Below are positions 43,501 to 52,706 of a DNA stretch of 64,000 bases, piece after piece. The stretch is from positions 166,562 through 230,561 of the forward strand of contig NZ_FOBO01000005.1 of the NCBI RefSeq assembly GCF_900109855.1, read 5' to 3'. The position numbers and the translations under genes are program-made. Each line of letters begins with the position of its first letter. The stretch's first letter is position 1. The notes beneath the pieces are model-generated. The model was given only the letters and a program-made list of their open reading frames with translations, was not told the origin of the DNA and did not search any database. Source of the stretch: Roseovarius tolerans (GTDB taxonomy: Bacteria; Pseudomonadota; Alphaproteobacteria; Rhodobacterales; Rhodobacteraceae).

Positions 43501-44790
43501 ATGGCCAGATCGACCGCCCCCTTTGCCGCTTTTGAGTGGATGATCGCGTGGCGCTATCTGCGCGCCAAGCGCGCCGAGGGGGGCGTGAGCGTGATGACTT
43601 GGATCAGCCTGGTCGGCATCACGTTGGCGGTATTCGCGCTGATTGCGACGCTTTCCGTCCGCTCGGGATTTCGGGCGGAATTCGTCGATACGGTCCTGGG
43701 GGCGAATGCGCATGTCACGATCTACAATGCGGGTACGGTCGATGCCCAGACAGGCCGCATAGATCGCACCATCGAGGACTACCAGGCGATGGCGGCGCGG
43801 GTGCGCGACGTATCGGGCGTTACCCGCGTAGCCCCGCTGGTCAAGGGACAGGTTATGGCCAGTGCGCGTGACCGCAACGCGGGGGTACAGGTGTTCGGCA
43901 TCGCGCCGGAAGATCTGCGCACCATTCCGCGCGTGGCCGATCCAGAGGCCTCGCAGGGCGATATCGCGCAGTTTGACCAGGGCATCGCCATCGGCTCGGG
44001 GGTGGCGGAGGAACTGGGCGTGACGGTCGGCGAGCGGATCAAGCTGATTTCGCCCAACGGGGTCAAGACACCGCTTGGCACAAGCCCGCGCATCAATGCC
44101 TATGAGGTGGTCTATATCTTCACCGCAGGGCGCTATGACATCGACCGGGTGCGCGTTTATCTGCCGTTTGCCGAGGCGCAATCCTTCTTCAACCGCGACG
44201 GGCGCGCGGATGAGCTGGAGGTCATGGTCGAGGCCCCGGAAAACGTCGATGACATGACGCTACCCCTGCTGCGGGCGGCTGGCGAGCGGTCGCAGGTCTG
44301 GACATGGCAGGATTCGAGCGGGTCGTTCCTGCGCGCGCTGGAGGTCGAGGATAACGTGATGTTCGTGATCCTTTCGATCCTCGTGCTGATCGCGGCGATG
44401 AACATCACAAGCGGGCTGATCATGCTGGTCAAGAACAAGGGGCGCGACATCGGCATCTTGCGCACCATTGGGTTGAGCGAGGGGTCGGTGCTGCGCATCT
44501 TCTTCATCTGCGGTGCCTTTACCGGGCTGATCGGCACGGCGGCGGGGGTCATTCTGGGGTGCCTTTTCGCGATCTATATCGACCCGATCTTCAGTTTTGT
44601 GAATGTGCTGATGGGCGGGCAGGTCTGGGATCCGTCGATACGCGGCATCTATCATCTGCCGGCACAGTTGCAGGCGGGCGATGTGCTGTCTGCGGTGGTG
44701 CTGTCTCTGGGGCTGTCTTTTGTCGTGACGATCTTTCCGGCGCGGCGGGCGGCGCGGATGAACCCGGTGGAGGCGCTGCGCTATGAGTGA
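43501..44790 (+). CDS. lolC: Lipoprotein-releasing system permease LolC/E
   Basis: This 429-residue FtsX-family permease has an N-terminal cytoplasmic segment [27 protein letters not shown], one helix, a large periplasmic domain, then three helices in the C-terminal third ([27 protein letters not shown]). It extracts outer-membrane lipoproteins from the inner membrane together with LolD. AAGGAG precedes the start. The stop region overlaps lolD by 8 bp. A single LolC/E-type gene suggests the homodimeric LolF-like arrangement, as in other alphaproteobacteria. Confidence 0.9.
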   Translation: MARSTAPFAAFEWMIAWRYLRAKRAEGGVSVMTWISLVGITLAVFALIATLSVRSGFRAEFVDTVLGANAHVTIYNAGTVDAQTGRIDRTIEDYQAMAARVRDVSGVTRVAPLVKGQVMASARDRNAGVQVFGIAPEDLRTIPRVADPEASQGDIAQFDQGIAIGSGVAEELGVTVGERIKLISPNGVKTPLGTSPRINAYEVVYIFTAGRYDIDRVRVYLPFAEAQSFFNRDGRADELEVMVEAPENVDDMTLPLLRAAGERSQVWTWQDSSGSFLRALEVEDNVMFVILSILVLIAAMNITSGLIMLVKNKGRDIGILRTIGLSEGSVLRIFFICGAFTGLIGTAAGVILGCLFAIYIDPIFSFVNVLMGGQVWDPSIRGIYHLPAQLQAGDVLSAVVLSLGLSFVVTIFPARRAARMNPVEALRYE

Positions 44791-45466
44791 GGCGATGCTG
44801 CGGCTGACGGGGATCGAGAAGACCTACAACAAGGGGCAGACCGGCGAGGTGCAGGTGCTGGCGGGGGCCGATCTGACGCTGGCGAAGGGCGAGATGGTGG
44901 CGCTCGTGGCGCCCTCGGGGGCGGGCAAGTCGACGCTCTTGCATATCGCGGGGCTCTTGGATGTGGCTGATGCGGGCCGGGTCGAGGTCGGCGGCGAGGA
45001 CATGACCGGGCTGAGCGACCGGCGGCGCACGGCGGTGCGGCGGCAGGAGGTCGGGTTCGTCTATCAGTTCCACCACCTGCTGCCCGAGTTCAGCGCGCTG
45101 GAAAATATCGTTCTGCCGCAGCTGGCCAATGGTGTGGCGCGCAAATCCGCGCAGGCGCGGGCGCAAGAATTGCTTGAGCAGGTCGGCGTGGGCGCGCGCG
45201 CCGGACACCGCCCCTCGGCCATGTCCGGTGGAGAACAGCAACGTGTTGCCTTTTGCCGGGCGCTTGCCAATAGCCCGCGCGTTTTGCTGGCCGATGAGCC
45301 GACCGGCAATCTTGATCCCGGCACTTCGGATCAGGTGTTCGGGGCGCTGACGGGTTTGGTGCGGGGCACTGGCCTGTCGGCCCTGATTGCCACGCATAAC
45401 CTTGATCTGGCGGCGCGGATGGACCGGGTCGTCAAGCTCGACCAGGGGCAGATCGTGGCGGGCTGA
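44783..45466 (+). CDS. lolD: Lipoprotein-releasing system ATP-binding protein LolD
   Basis: This 227-residue ATPase has Walker [10 protein letters not shown], signature [14 protein letters not shown] and Walker [13 protein letters not shown], plus the LolD/MacB-type [18 protein letters not shown]. It drives lipoprotein release via the permease encoded immediately upstream, with which it overlaps by 8 bp. Confidence 0.92.
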   Translation: MSEAMLRLTGIEKTYNKGQTGEVQVLAGADLTLAKGEMVALVAPSGAGKSTLLHIAGLLDVADAGRVEVGGEDMTGLSDRRRTAVRRQEVGFVYQFHHLLPEFSALENIVLPQLANGVARKSAQARAQELLEQVGVGARAGHRPSAMSGGEQQRVAFCRALANSPRVLLADEPTGNLDPGTSDQVFGALTGLVRGTGLSALIATHNLDLAARMDRVVKLDQGQIVAG

Positions 45467-45567
45467 GCGACGCGCGTTTCGCCGTCGCTGAAGGCTGGTT
45501 CAGAAGGTCTGAATTGACCTCTGGCAGGGCACCGATCATAGCTGTCCCTGACACAAGCGGAGGCGGG

Positions 45568-46545
45568 ATGGTGCAAATTTCCCTGAACGAGATCGAGGCA
45601 AGGACCTGCGCGGCGCTGATCCGGCACGGTGCGCAGCCGTGGATCGCCGAGCAGGTCGCGCGCGCGGTGCGCAAGGCGGAAAGCGTCGGCAATCGGATTT
45701 GCGGGCTCTACTATCTCGAAAGCTATTGCCGGCAATTGCAGACCGGGCGCGTCAAGGGCGATGTGGAGCCCGAGGTGACGCAGCCGCGCCCGGGCGTGGT
45801 GACGGTCGATGCGAAATTCGGCTTCGCGCAGCCCGCCTTTGCCCGGGGGATCGACCGGGCGGCGGGGGCGGCGCGGGCCTGCGGTGTGGCGAGCCTTGCG
45901 GTGGGGCACGCACATACCTGCACCTCGCTGGGGTATTTCACCGAACAGATCGCCGAACGCGGCCTGATTGGTCTTGGGATGACCAATGCCTCGCCCATCG
46001 TGGCTGCCCCGGGTGGCAAGACGCGGGTCATTGGCACCAACCCGATCGCCTTTTCGGTCCCGGACGGGCAGGGGGGCATCGCCATGCAGTTCGATCAATC
46101 GACGACGGTGGTGGCATTGGGTAAGATCACCATGGCCAAGGCCGCAGGCGAGCGTATCCCCGAAGGCTGGGCCGTCGATGCCGAAGGCCGCCCCACCACA
46201 GACCCCGAGGCGGCGCTTGGTGGCTCATTGGTCAGTATCGGTGGGCCCAAGGGCTGGGGCTTTGGCCTGATGGCAGAGCTGCTGGCGGCGGGGATGACCG
46301 GCGGCGTGTTGAGCCAGGATGTCAAACCGCTGAAGGCCCCCGAAGGATCGCCGCATGATCTGGGGCAGTATTACCTGCTGATGGACCCGGAGGTCTCGGG
46401 CGTGTTCTTTGACCGGCTGGCACAGGTGGCCGAGGGGGCGACGCAGGACGAGGGGGCCCGCCTGCCGGGGCAGGGCAAGCGGCCTGCCGATCCGGTCGAG
46501 GTGACCGATGCAGTCTGGGCGCAGGTGCTCGACCTCGCGGGGTGA
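45568..46545 (+). CDS. Malate/L-lactate/ureidoglycolate dehydrogenase (Ldh) family protein
   Basis: This 325-residue NAD(P)-dependent 2-hydroxyacid dehydrogenase belongs to the Ldh_2 superfamily, not the Rossmann LDH. Signs are VDAKFGFAQPAFARGIDRA, the histidine in VGHAHTCTSLGYFTEQIAERG, GMTNASPIVAAPGGKTRVIGTNPIAF and GGPKGWGFGLMAELLAAGMTGG. Substrate within the family (malate, lactate, ureidoglycolate, sulfolactate, delta1-piperideine-2-carboxylate) cannot be chosen. Start at 45568 has GGAGG upstream. Immediately downstream is the palindrome array. Confidence 0.83.
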   Translation: MVQISLNEIEARTCAALIRHGAQPWIAEQVARAVRKAESVGNRICGLYYLESYCRQLQTGRVKGDVEPEVTQPRPGVVTVDAKFGFAQPAFARGIDRAAGAARACGVASLAVGHAHTCTSLGYFTEQIAERGLIGLGMTNASPIVAAPGGKTRVIGTNPIAFSVPDGQGGIAMQFDQSTTVVALGKITMAKAAGERIPEGWAVDAEGRPTTDPEAALGGSLVSIGGPKGWGFGLMAELLAAGMTGGVLSQDVKPLKAPEGSPHDLGQYYLLMDPEVSGVFFDRLAQVAEGATQDEGARLPGQGKRPADPVEVTDAVWAQVLDLAG

Positions 46546-46552
46546 GGGCGAA

Positions 46553-46642
46553 AAGGCCTTTGCAAAGGCCTTGTCACGCGCTTTGCAAAGCGCGTGACAA
46601 GCGGCTTGCAAGCCGCTTTGGAAGCCGTTTGCAAACGGCTTC
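46553..46642. repeat. Array of four perfect palindromes at exact 23-bp spacing
   Basis: Four uninterrupted palindromes abut: AAGGCCTTTGCAAAGGCCTT (46553-46572); a 30-bp one made of TTGTCACGCGCTTTG and its reverse complement (46571-46600); AAGCGGCTTGCAAGCCGCTT (46599-46618); and a 22-bp one made of GAAGCCGTTTG and its reverse complement (46621-46642). All share a T(T)TGCA(A)A core and their centres lie at 46562/3, 46585/6, 46608/9 and 46631/2, that is 23 bp apart each time, while arm sequences differ. It begins 8 bp after the dehydrogenase stop and ends 88 bp before the cytochrome c gene. It could form cruciforms, consecutive RNA hairpins, or phased protein sites. Confidence 0.95.
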
Positions 46643-46729
46643 GTGGACTGGTGGGCCGGTGTTTGACTTTGATCATGGCGGGCGGCACTGTCTCGGGTAA
46701 GACTGGCGACAGCGTGCAAGGAGGCCGCA

Positions 46730-47125
46730 ATGAAAGCCATCGTTTTCCTATTGGCCCTCGCAATTCTGGCAAGCGCTGCGCAGGCGCAGGATGTGCGGGG
46801 TGGCAAGGCGGTCTATGATCGTTACTGCGCGGCCTGTCACGGTCCGGCCGCCCAAGGCAATGGCCCGATGAAGATGGTGCTGACCATTGATCCGACCGAT
46901 CTGACCGCGTTGCAGCGTGCCAATGGCGGGCATTTTCCGCTGGCCCGGGTGGTGGAGCGTATCGACGGGCGCGATCCGATTGTGGCGCATGGCAGCGAGA
47001 TGCCGATCTATGGTGATTTGTTCGAGCCGCGCAGCGTGCCCTTGCGCACTGAACGAGGCGAGACTTTGAGGGTCAGCCCGCCGATGGCCGATCTGGTCGC
47101 CTATCTGGAGAGCTTGCAACGCTAG
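46730..47125 (+). CDS. Small exported c-type cytochrome
   Basis: This 131-residue class I cytochrome c has a signal peptide MKAIVFLLALAILASAAQAQ, haem site CAACH at about residues 35-39 in YDRYCAACHGPAAQGNGP, and a distal Met candidate in GSEMPIYGDLF. AAGGAGG lies upstream of the ATG. Periplasmic electron carrier of unknown partner; it may be an adapter for the neighbouring dehydrogenase but 184 bp and the palindrome array separate them. Confidence 0.88.
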   Translation: MKAIVFLLALAILASAAQAQDVRGGKAVYDRYCAACHGPAAQGNGPMKMVLTIDPTDLTALQRANGGHFPLARVVERIDGRDPIVAHGSEMPIYGDLFEPRSVPLRTERGETLRVSPPMADLVAYLESLQR

Positions 47126-47163
47126 GATGGCGACCTATTTCTCTAGTGCATGGAGGTGTTCCC

Positions 47164-47565
47164 ATGCGGTATTTCATTTTATCCTTGATCTTTGTCCTCG
47201 GACTGAGCGGCGGTGCAAAGGCGGACGAGGCAGCGCTGCGGGCGGTGATCTCATCGCAGATCGAGGCGTTTCTGGCCGAAGATGTGGATCGCGCCTACAG
47301 TTTCGCCAGCCCGTTCATTCAACGTAAATTCGGCACGCCCGAGACCTTTGGCACGATGGTGCGTGAGGGCTATCCGATGGTCTGGCGGCCCTCGGATGTG
47401 ACCTTTCTCGACGCTGAGGTGATCGCCGGCAAGCTGTGGCAGAGCGTGATGGTGCGCGGCCCGGCGGGCAAGGCCTGGATCGTCGATTACGAGATGGTCG
47501 AGCTGGAGGACGGCTGGAAAATCAACGGCGTGCAGGTGCGCGCGGCCCCCGAGGTGGCAGCCTGA
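47164..47565 (+). CDS. Exported DUF4864 protein
   Basis: This 133-residue protein has a signal peptide (MRYFILSLIFVLGLSGGAKA) and the DUF4864 body (VISSQIEAFLAEDVDRAYSFASPFIQ, then GYPMVWRPSDVTF and VDYEMVELEDGWKINGVQV). The family is a cystatin/NTF2-like fold of unknown function common in Rhodobacteraceae. GGAGG upstream fixes the start at 47164. It follows the cytochrome gene by 38 bp and may be co-transcribed. Confidence 0.83.
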   Translation: MRYFILSLIFVLGLSGGAKADEAALRAVISSQIEAFLAEDVDRAYSFASPFIQRKFGTPETFGTMVREGYPMVWRPSDVTFLDAEVIAGKLWQSVMVRGPAGKAWIVDYEMVELEDGWKINGVQVRAAPEVAA

Positions 47566-47668
47566 ACCTGGTACGGGGCACCGTGACGGTGCACTGACAC
47601 GTGGTTAATACCTTGTGACTATTCCCCCACTCGATCACGCGCGGCGCGGGAGCGAGAAAGGGATATCC

Positions 47669-49960
47669 ATGAACAAGGCAATCACCCAAGGCATCGTTTT
47701 CATGCCCCGGCCCTTTGCGGTAGGGCTCGATCAATGGTCGAGTGGCGACGGGCGTCCCGGCTCGGATACCTATGAGAATGCTCCAGATGCGGCCTTTGTT
47801 CCGGCCGATCAGGATTTCGGTGGTGCGCTGGAATTGCAGAAGATCGACGCCGTGCAGCGCCTGCGGTTCATGGGCGAGACGCCGATCCTGCCCGGCTGTT
47901 ATCTGCAGGTGCGCGCGCGGGTCAAGGCCATAGCGGGCAACCTGCCCAATGTGCGGATCGCTGCCTTTGCCGGGCATGCGGGTGGGAGTGCGCTTACCGG
48001 TGTGACGGTCGAGGCCGCACAGGTCACGCTGACCACCTATGGCGAGGTTGTCGAGGTCACGGCCATCGTCGGCATAGGGCAGCGCATGGGCGTTGACATG
48101 GTCTGGGGGCCGCAGGCGGTGTTCGGCCATTTCGGGATCGACCTCACCGGCCCGTCGGGCGGTGTCGTGCGGATCGACGATATCGAGATCGAGGATGTCA
48201 GCCGGTTCTTTCTGCGCGACGTGATCGCCATGGTCGATGTGCGCGACTATGGGGCCATCGGCGACGGGGTGACGGACGATCACGCCGCTTTTGAGGCGGC
48301 CGATACGGCGGCGGGCGGGCGCGAGATCATCGTCCCGGCGGGCACGGATTTTCTTGGGGCAAGCACCACGATCCAGAGCCGGATCCGGTTCGAGGGGACG
48401 CTTGCGATGCCCGATGCCGCGATCCTGTCTCTGACCAAGAATTACGACCTGCCCGCCTATATCGATGCTTTTGGCGATAGCGAGCTGGCCTTCAAGAAGG
48501 CGTATCAGGCGCTTTTGAACAATGCCGGACACGTGACGCTCGATCTGGCGGGGCGCAAGATTGCGCTGCGCGAACCTATAGACATGGCCGCCGCCGTGGG
48601 CAATCGCAGCACGTTCAATCAGCGTCACGTGATCCAGAACGGCCAATTCTCGGTTTTTCCGACACCGGCATGGGAGACCGATACAGTCACATCGCAGGCG
48701 AGTTATGATCCCGACAGCAACGATAAACGCCTGTCGAATGTGGCGAATGTGGCGAATATTGCCGTGGGATCGCTGGTCGAGGGCAATGGCGTGGGCCGCG
48801 AGGTCTATGTCACGTCGCGCAACATCGCCGCCGGGCGGTTGACGCTTAGCCAGCCGCTTTTTGATGCCGCAGGCACGCAGGTGTTCACCTTTCGCCGGTT
48901 CAAGTACATGCTCGATTTCAGCGGCTTTCAGGACGTGTCGCGCATGGTGTTTTCGGAGGTGGATTTCCAGTGCTCGGGTGATTGCAGCGCCGTGTTGCTG
49001 CCGCCTTCGGGCTCGGCCAACCATTTTCGCGACTGTTTCATAACCCGTCCCAAGGATCGCGGCATCACCAGCCACGGTGAAGGCGATCAGGGTATGATGA
49101 TCGACCGCTGCCAGTTTCTCTCGAACGAGAGCCCGCTTCTGGTGACCGAACGCGCCAGCATCGGGTTCAACGCCAATGCCAACGACCTCAAGATCCGCGA
49201 CAACCGCGCAACGTTTTTTCGGCATTTCGCGGTGATGGCCGGATCAAGCTCGCTGATCACCGACAATCATGTGTTTCAGGGGGATTCGGCGTCGAACGGC
49301 GTGCGTAGCGCGGGCTTCGTGCTGACCCGCACCAACAATCGCGGTATGATCAGCGGCAACTATATCGACAACTGTTTCCTTGAATGGGCGAACGAGCACG
49401 ATTCTGCGCCGGATTTCTCGGGGGAGTTTTCGTTCAGCGCGCTGAGCGTCACCGGCAATGTCTTTCTTGCGAGCGATATGGCACCATGGTTCACCTTCAT
49501 CACGGTCAAGCCGCACGGCCCAGGGCATTTCCTGAATGGCATGACCGTGACCGGCAATACGTTTCGTGCGATCGGGTCGATTGACCGGGTGGAGACGGTG
49601 GATACCAGTTTTGCCGATCTGGATTTCGACCGGGTGCGCGGCATCACCTTTGTCGAGAACACCTTTCACAACATCGACGTTCAGGCTGAAAGCCCGCTTG
49701 TCATGGCGCAAGAAGAGGCGAGTGCGAGCGCCGTATGGGTCATCGAACCGGCCCCGCGCCTGCCGTTCGGGGCTTGGGCACAGACCGTCGAATCTGTTCT
49801 GGCCGATGGGCCGCTGCGCAGTGGCGGTGGTGAGGTGACGCATGTGGTGCCCTATTTCGAGGCAAGCCAGGGTGCGGAGAACGATCGCGTCAATCTGCGC
49901 TGGCCAACGCCTGTGTCAGGCCGGGTCATCCTGCGGGTACGCATTGACGATGCGCTCTGA
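47669..49960 (+). CDS. Right-handed beta-helix (pectate-lyase-like/GH28-related) protein
   Basis: This 763-residue protein has an N-terminal domain of about 170 residues, then the pectate-lyase-superfamily signature VRDYGAIGDGVTDDHAAFEAAD near residue 190. A long parallel beta-helix follows with repeated short turns (NHFRDCFITRP, DRCQFLSNES, ISGNYIDNCF, VTGNTFRAI), and a C-terminal sandwich-like domain ends it. No signal peptide is visible, which is odd for a polysaccharide-active enzyme. It could be a surface or tail-fibre-like protein exported without a classical signal, or an intracellular lyase. Upstream spacing suggests it is a separate unit. Confidence 0.75.
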   Translation: MNKAITQGIVFMPRPFAVGLDQWSSGDGRPGSDTYENAPDAAFVPADQDFGGALELQKIDAVQRLRFMGETPILPGCYLQVRARVKAIAGNLPNVRIAAFAGHAGGSALTGVTVEAAQVTLTTYGEVVEVTAIVGIGQRMGVDMVWGPQAVFGHFGIDLTGPSGGVVRIDDIEIEDVSRFFLRDVIAMVDVRDYGAIGDGVTDDHAAFEAADTAAGGREIIVPAGTDFLGASTTIQSRIRFEGTLAMPDAAILSLTKNYDLPAYIDAFGDSELAFKKAYQALLNNAGHVTLDLAGRKIALREPIDMAAAVGNRSTFNQRHVIQNGQFSVFPTPAWETDTVTSQASYDPDSNDKRLSNVANVANIAVGSLVEGNGVGREVYVTSRNIAAGRLTLSQPLFDAAGTQVFTFRRFKYMLDFSGFQDVSRMVFSEVDFQCSGDCSAVLLPPSGSANHFRDCFITRPKDRGITSHGEGDQGMMIDRCQFLSNESPLLVTERASIGFNANANDLKIRDNRATFFRHFAVMAGSSSLITDNHVFQGDSASNGVRSAGFVLTRTNNRGMISGNYIDNCFLEWANEHDSAPDFSGEFSFSALSVTGNVFLASDMAPWFTFITVKPHGPGHFLNGMTVTGNTFRAIGSIDRVETVDTSFADLDFDRVRGITFVENTFHNIDVQAESPLVMAQEEASASAVWVIEPAPRLPFGAWAQTVESVLADGPLRSGGGEVTHVVPYFEASQGAENDRVNLRWPTPVSGRVILRVRIDDAL

Positions 49961-49980
49961 GGATGGGCGGGCTCTGGCGT

Positions 49981-50640
49981 TCAGAATTTGCGCCAGAGCC
50001 CCATTTTGATACCGCGATCACCGTCGCCGAGGAGCGGCTCTGTCAGGCCGAATTCGATATGTGCGCCGGGTTTGGTCTCGAATACGAAGGACGGGGCGAA
50101 ACGGGTGTAGGCGCCCCCGAGGTCGGGCTGCCCGGCCTGTATTTGCAGAATCACCTTGCTGCGTTTGGTGAGGGACAGGCCGAATGTCAGGTCGGTCTCC
50201 AGCGTCATGCCTCCGCCGGTGAAGAGAATCGCGCGGCCATCGGCGGCCAGCCAGCCTTGAAGTTTGCCGAATTCGACGCCGCGCCCAAGCGACAGGCCCG
50301 GGCGCAAGGCGTTTTCCCCATCCACCTGACCGGCCCCCAGTTCAAAGGCGAGTTTCACGCCACGGTCGGCGCGTCCCAGCGGCCAACGTAGAAAGCCGAT
50401 GGCCTTGGTCATGCGCAGTGCGTCGCCGCCTGCATCGACCCCGAGCGTGAGCCGCTCTGTCAGTCCATATTCGGCATAAAGGGTGAAATTTTGGCGGTAG
50501 ATGCCGTGGTCGTCCGGCCCTTCCGCCTGTCTGGAGAGAGACAGGAACGCGGTGCCCTTTTCGCGTGGCCAGGCCCCCGGCAGGGCCGGGCCTGACAGGC
50601 AGAGCGAGAGCAGCACGGCAAGAGCCAGGCATCGCGACAT
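49981..50640 (-). CDS. Exported protein, probable outer-membrane beta-barrel
   Basis: This 219-residue protein has a signal peptide (MSRCLALAVLLSLCLSGPALP) and alternating amphipathic strands (FTLYAEYGLTERLTLGVDAGG, KVILQIQAGQPDL, HIEFGLTEPLLGDGDRGIKMGLWRKF) ending in an aromatic C-terminal residue, as in outer-membrane barrels. GGAGG upstream fixes the start at 50640. Not assignable to a named family. It converges with the beta-helix gene, 20 bp apart. Confidence 0.72.
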   Translation of the reverse strand: MSRCLALAVLLSLCLSGPALPGAWPREKGTAFLSLSRQAEGPDDHGIYRQNFTLYAEYGLTERLTLGVDAGGDALRMTKAIGFLRWPLGRADRGVKLAFELGAGQVDGENALRPGLSLGRGVEFGKLQGWLAADGRAILFTGGGMTLETDLTFGLSLTKRSKVILQIQAGQPDLGGAYTRFAPSFVFETKPGAHIEFGLTEPLLGDGDRGIKMGLWRKF

Positions 50641-50750
50641 GGTTACCTCCGCGTTAACTCTCGGTAAAAAGGGTGAAGCGAGGGTTAAGCCGCGTGGAGA
50701 ATTTACCGTGTCGCGGCTGCGTGCTAGGCTCAACTCAAAGGAGGTGCGCC

Positions 50751-51071
50751 ATGCCGCATATCACATCCCAGACCAGCCATCAGACCGTGCTGACGACGTT
50801 CGAGGCGACACCGGGCACCTGTCAGGACCTGCTTGACCTGTTGGAGGAGGCCTATCGCGATTTCATCTCGAAGCAGCCCGGTTTCATCGCCGCCGGTCTG
50901 CATGTGAACGACGCACAGACCCGGATCGCCAATTATTCGCAATGGCGGTCGCGTGAGGATTTTCAGGCGATGCTGCGCAGCGACGAGATGCGCGCGCGCA
51001 ATCGCAAGATCAACGAGCTGTGCAAGAGTTTCGAGCCGGTGATGTATGACGTGGTGGCGACGTTCGGATGA
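50751..51071 (+). CDS. Antibiotic biosynthesis monooxygenase (ABM)-domain protein
   Basis: This 106-residue dimeric ferredoxin-like alpha+beta barrel protein has the ABM core (LLDLLEEAYRDFISKQPGFIAAGLHVNDAQTRIANYSQWRSREDF). Family members are cofactor-free oxygenases, haem-degrading enzymes or sensors; the haem ligands of IsdG are not evident here. AAAGGAGGTG upstream is a nearly ideal ribosome-binding site. Its stop overlaps the next gene by 4 bp. Confidence 0.8.
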   Translation: MPHITSQTSHQTVLTTFEATPGTCQDLLDLLEEAYRDFISKQPGFIAAGLHVNDAQTRIANYSQWRSREDFQAMLRSDEMRARNRKINELCKSFEPVMYDVVATFG

Positions 51072-51355
51072 AGGATGATCCCGCCGAGAGCGACGATCTG
51101 AGTGAGGAACTGCGCGCCCTGCGGGCCGAGCTTCAGACCCTGAACCGGCATCGCTTCGTGCGCATCCATAACAACATGCCGCGCCTTCTGGCGTTCAACT
51201 TCGCGCGTGGGCTGGCGGTGGGGCTTGGTACGGTGTTGGGCGCGACAGTGCTGTTGTCGCTCATCCTCTGGGCTCTGAGCCAGATAGAGTTCCTGCCGAT
51301 CATCGGGGAATGGGCATCTCAGATCGCAGAGCAGATGCGCAGCGCGCAGGAGTAA
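51068..51355 (+). CDS. DUF5665 small membrane protein
   Basis: This 95-residue protein has an N-terminal acidic coiled region (ESDDLSEELRALRAELQTLN), the FVRIHNNMPRLLAFNFARGLAVGLGTVLGATVLLSLI segment typical of DUF5665, and one membrane helix. It overlaps the ABM gene (ATGA). Function unknown; coupled expression suggests the two proteins work together. Confidence 0.78.
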   Translation: MKDDPAESDDLSEELRALRAELQTLNRHRFVRIHNNMPRLLAFNFARGLAVGLGTVLGATVLLSLILWALSQIEFLPIIGEWASQIAEQMRSAQE

Positions 51356-51391
51356 GCGACGGCGGTCTCTGAGCGAAGAAGGTTGCGCGGT

Positions 51392-52612
51392 CTATTGCGT
51401 CAAGCCCAATCGGCGTTCGCGGCGGATGACCAGGAGGATGGTGAGTACCGCTGCCAGCCCGGTGGCGAACATGATCGACAGGAGCGTGACCGCTCCGCTG
51501 CCCGGTGTCAGAAGCATCCCCGCCAGAGCTGAAAGGGCCGCGCCCAGCCCGATCATCAGCGCGCCCGAAAGCCCGCTTGCAGTGCCCGCAAGATCGGGAC
51601 GGATCGAAAGCGCCCCTGCGGTGGCGTTGGGGATCACCATGCCATTCCCCAGCCCCATGAAGGTCATCAGCCCGAAGAATGTGAGCGGTGAGCCGTGACC
51701 GAGCTGAAAGAGCGCGAGGTTGAGCCCGATGCCGCCTGCGTTGAAGAGCGCGCCCCAGAGCACCATCCGATTGACGCCGAAGCGCATCGAGTAGCGGCCC
51801 GAGGCGAAGTTTCCGAGGAAATAGCCGATGGCAGGCGCGCCGAATAGCAGCCCCAAGGTCGAAGGTGGCAGGCCAAAAACCTGATCGCCGACATACGGCG
51901 CGCCGCCGAGATAGGCGAAGAACGAGCCCGACGACAGCCCCGCCGCCGCCGCATAGCCCCAGAACCGGCGCGAGGTCAGCAGCGCGGGATAGTCGCGGAA
52001 CTGTTGCAGCAGGGTGCGTCCGGTCAGCGGGGCGGTCTCGCCAAGATCACGCCAGCAGAGGGCGAACAGGGCGGCACCGAGGAGGAACAGCGCCCAGAAA
52101 TTCGCCTGCCAGCCGAAGACCTCGTCGAGCAGCCCGCCAAAGGCCGGGCCGATCATCGGCACCACCGCCATGCCCATCGTGACGTAGCCGATCATCGAGG
52201 CTGCGCGATCCTGTGGCACCATGTCCCGCACGATGGCGCGGGACAGGACCATGGCCACCACGACACTGGCCTGCACCATGCGGAAGGTGAGAAAGACGTA
52301 GACATTGGGTGCCGCAAGGCAGCCAAGCGTCGCCACCAGAAACAACCCCAGCCCCCAGAGGATCACCGGGCGTCGCCCCCAACGGTCGGAAATCGGCCCC
52401 ATCAGAAGCTGAAGCGCGGCGTTTACTCCCAGATAAAGCGCCACCGAAAGCTGGATCAGCCGGTATTCGCTCTTGAAATAGGCGACCATGCCCGGCAGTG
52501 AGGGGAGAAAGATGTTCATCGCAAGCGCCGACAGCCCCGCGAGCAGGATCAGCGTCGAGATATGCGGTGGTGTGGCGCGGTCCAGGTAGCGGACGCGTGG
52601 TTCCGGGCTCAT
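51392..52612 (-). CDS. MFS multidrug efflux transporter, Bcr/CflA family
   Basis: This 406-residue, 12-helix transporter contains [19 protein letters not shown] and the loop-2/3 signature [23 protein letters not shown] of the Bcr/CflA drug-resistance group. Start at 52612 ([12 protein letters not shown]) is chosen because the protein family begins shortly before the first helix; the frame is open much further upstream but crosses pccB. Substrate unknown. It is divergent from pccB, with 183 bp of shared regulatory region. Confidence 0.87.
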   Translation of the reverse strand: MSPEPRVRYLDRATPPHISTLILLAGLSALAMNIFLPSLPGMVAYFKSEYRLIQLSVALYLGVNAALQLLMGPISDRWGRRPVILWGLGLFLVATLGCLAAPNVYVFLTFRMVQASVVVAMVLSRAIVRDMVPQDRAASMIGYVTMGMAVVPMIGPAFGGLLDEVFGWQANFWALFLLGAALFALCWRDLGETAPLTGRTLLQQFRDYPALLTSRRFWGYAAAAGLSSGSFFAYLGGAPYVGDQVFGLPPSTLGLLFGAPAIGYFLGNFASGRYSMRFGVNRMVLWGALFNAGGIGLNLALFQLGHGSPLTFFGLMTFMGLGNGMVIPNATAGALSIRPDLAGTASGLSGALMIGLGAALSALAGMLLTPGSGAVTLLSIMFATGLAAVLTILLVIRRERRLGLTQ

Positions 52613-52706
52613 GCGCTCATGGCTAGGCGGGTCTTGCGGAGATGTCCATCGCGGCGACGCGCAAATCCACGGATGGTTTGCAGTTTTACAGTTATGCAGC
52701 TGTGTA

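Noticed and set aside
46553..46642. CRISPR array or simple tandem repeat
   Set aside because: Units are palindromes with differing arms and no spacer/repeat organisation; only the core and spacing repeat.
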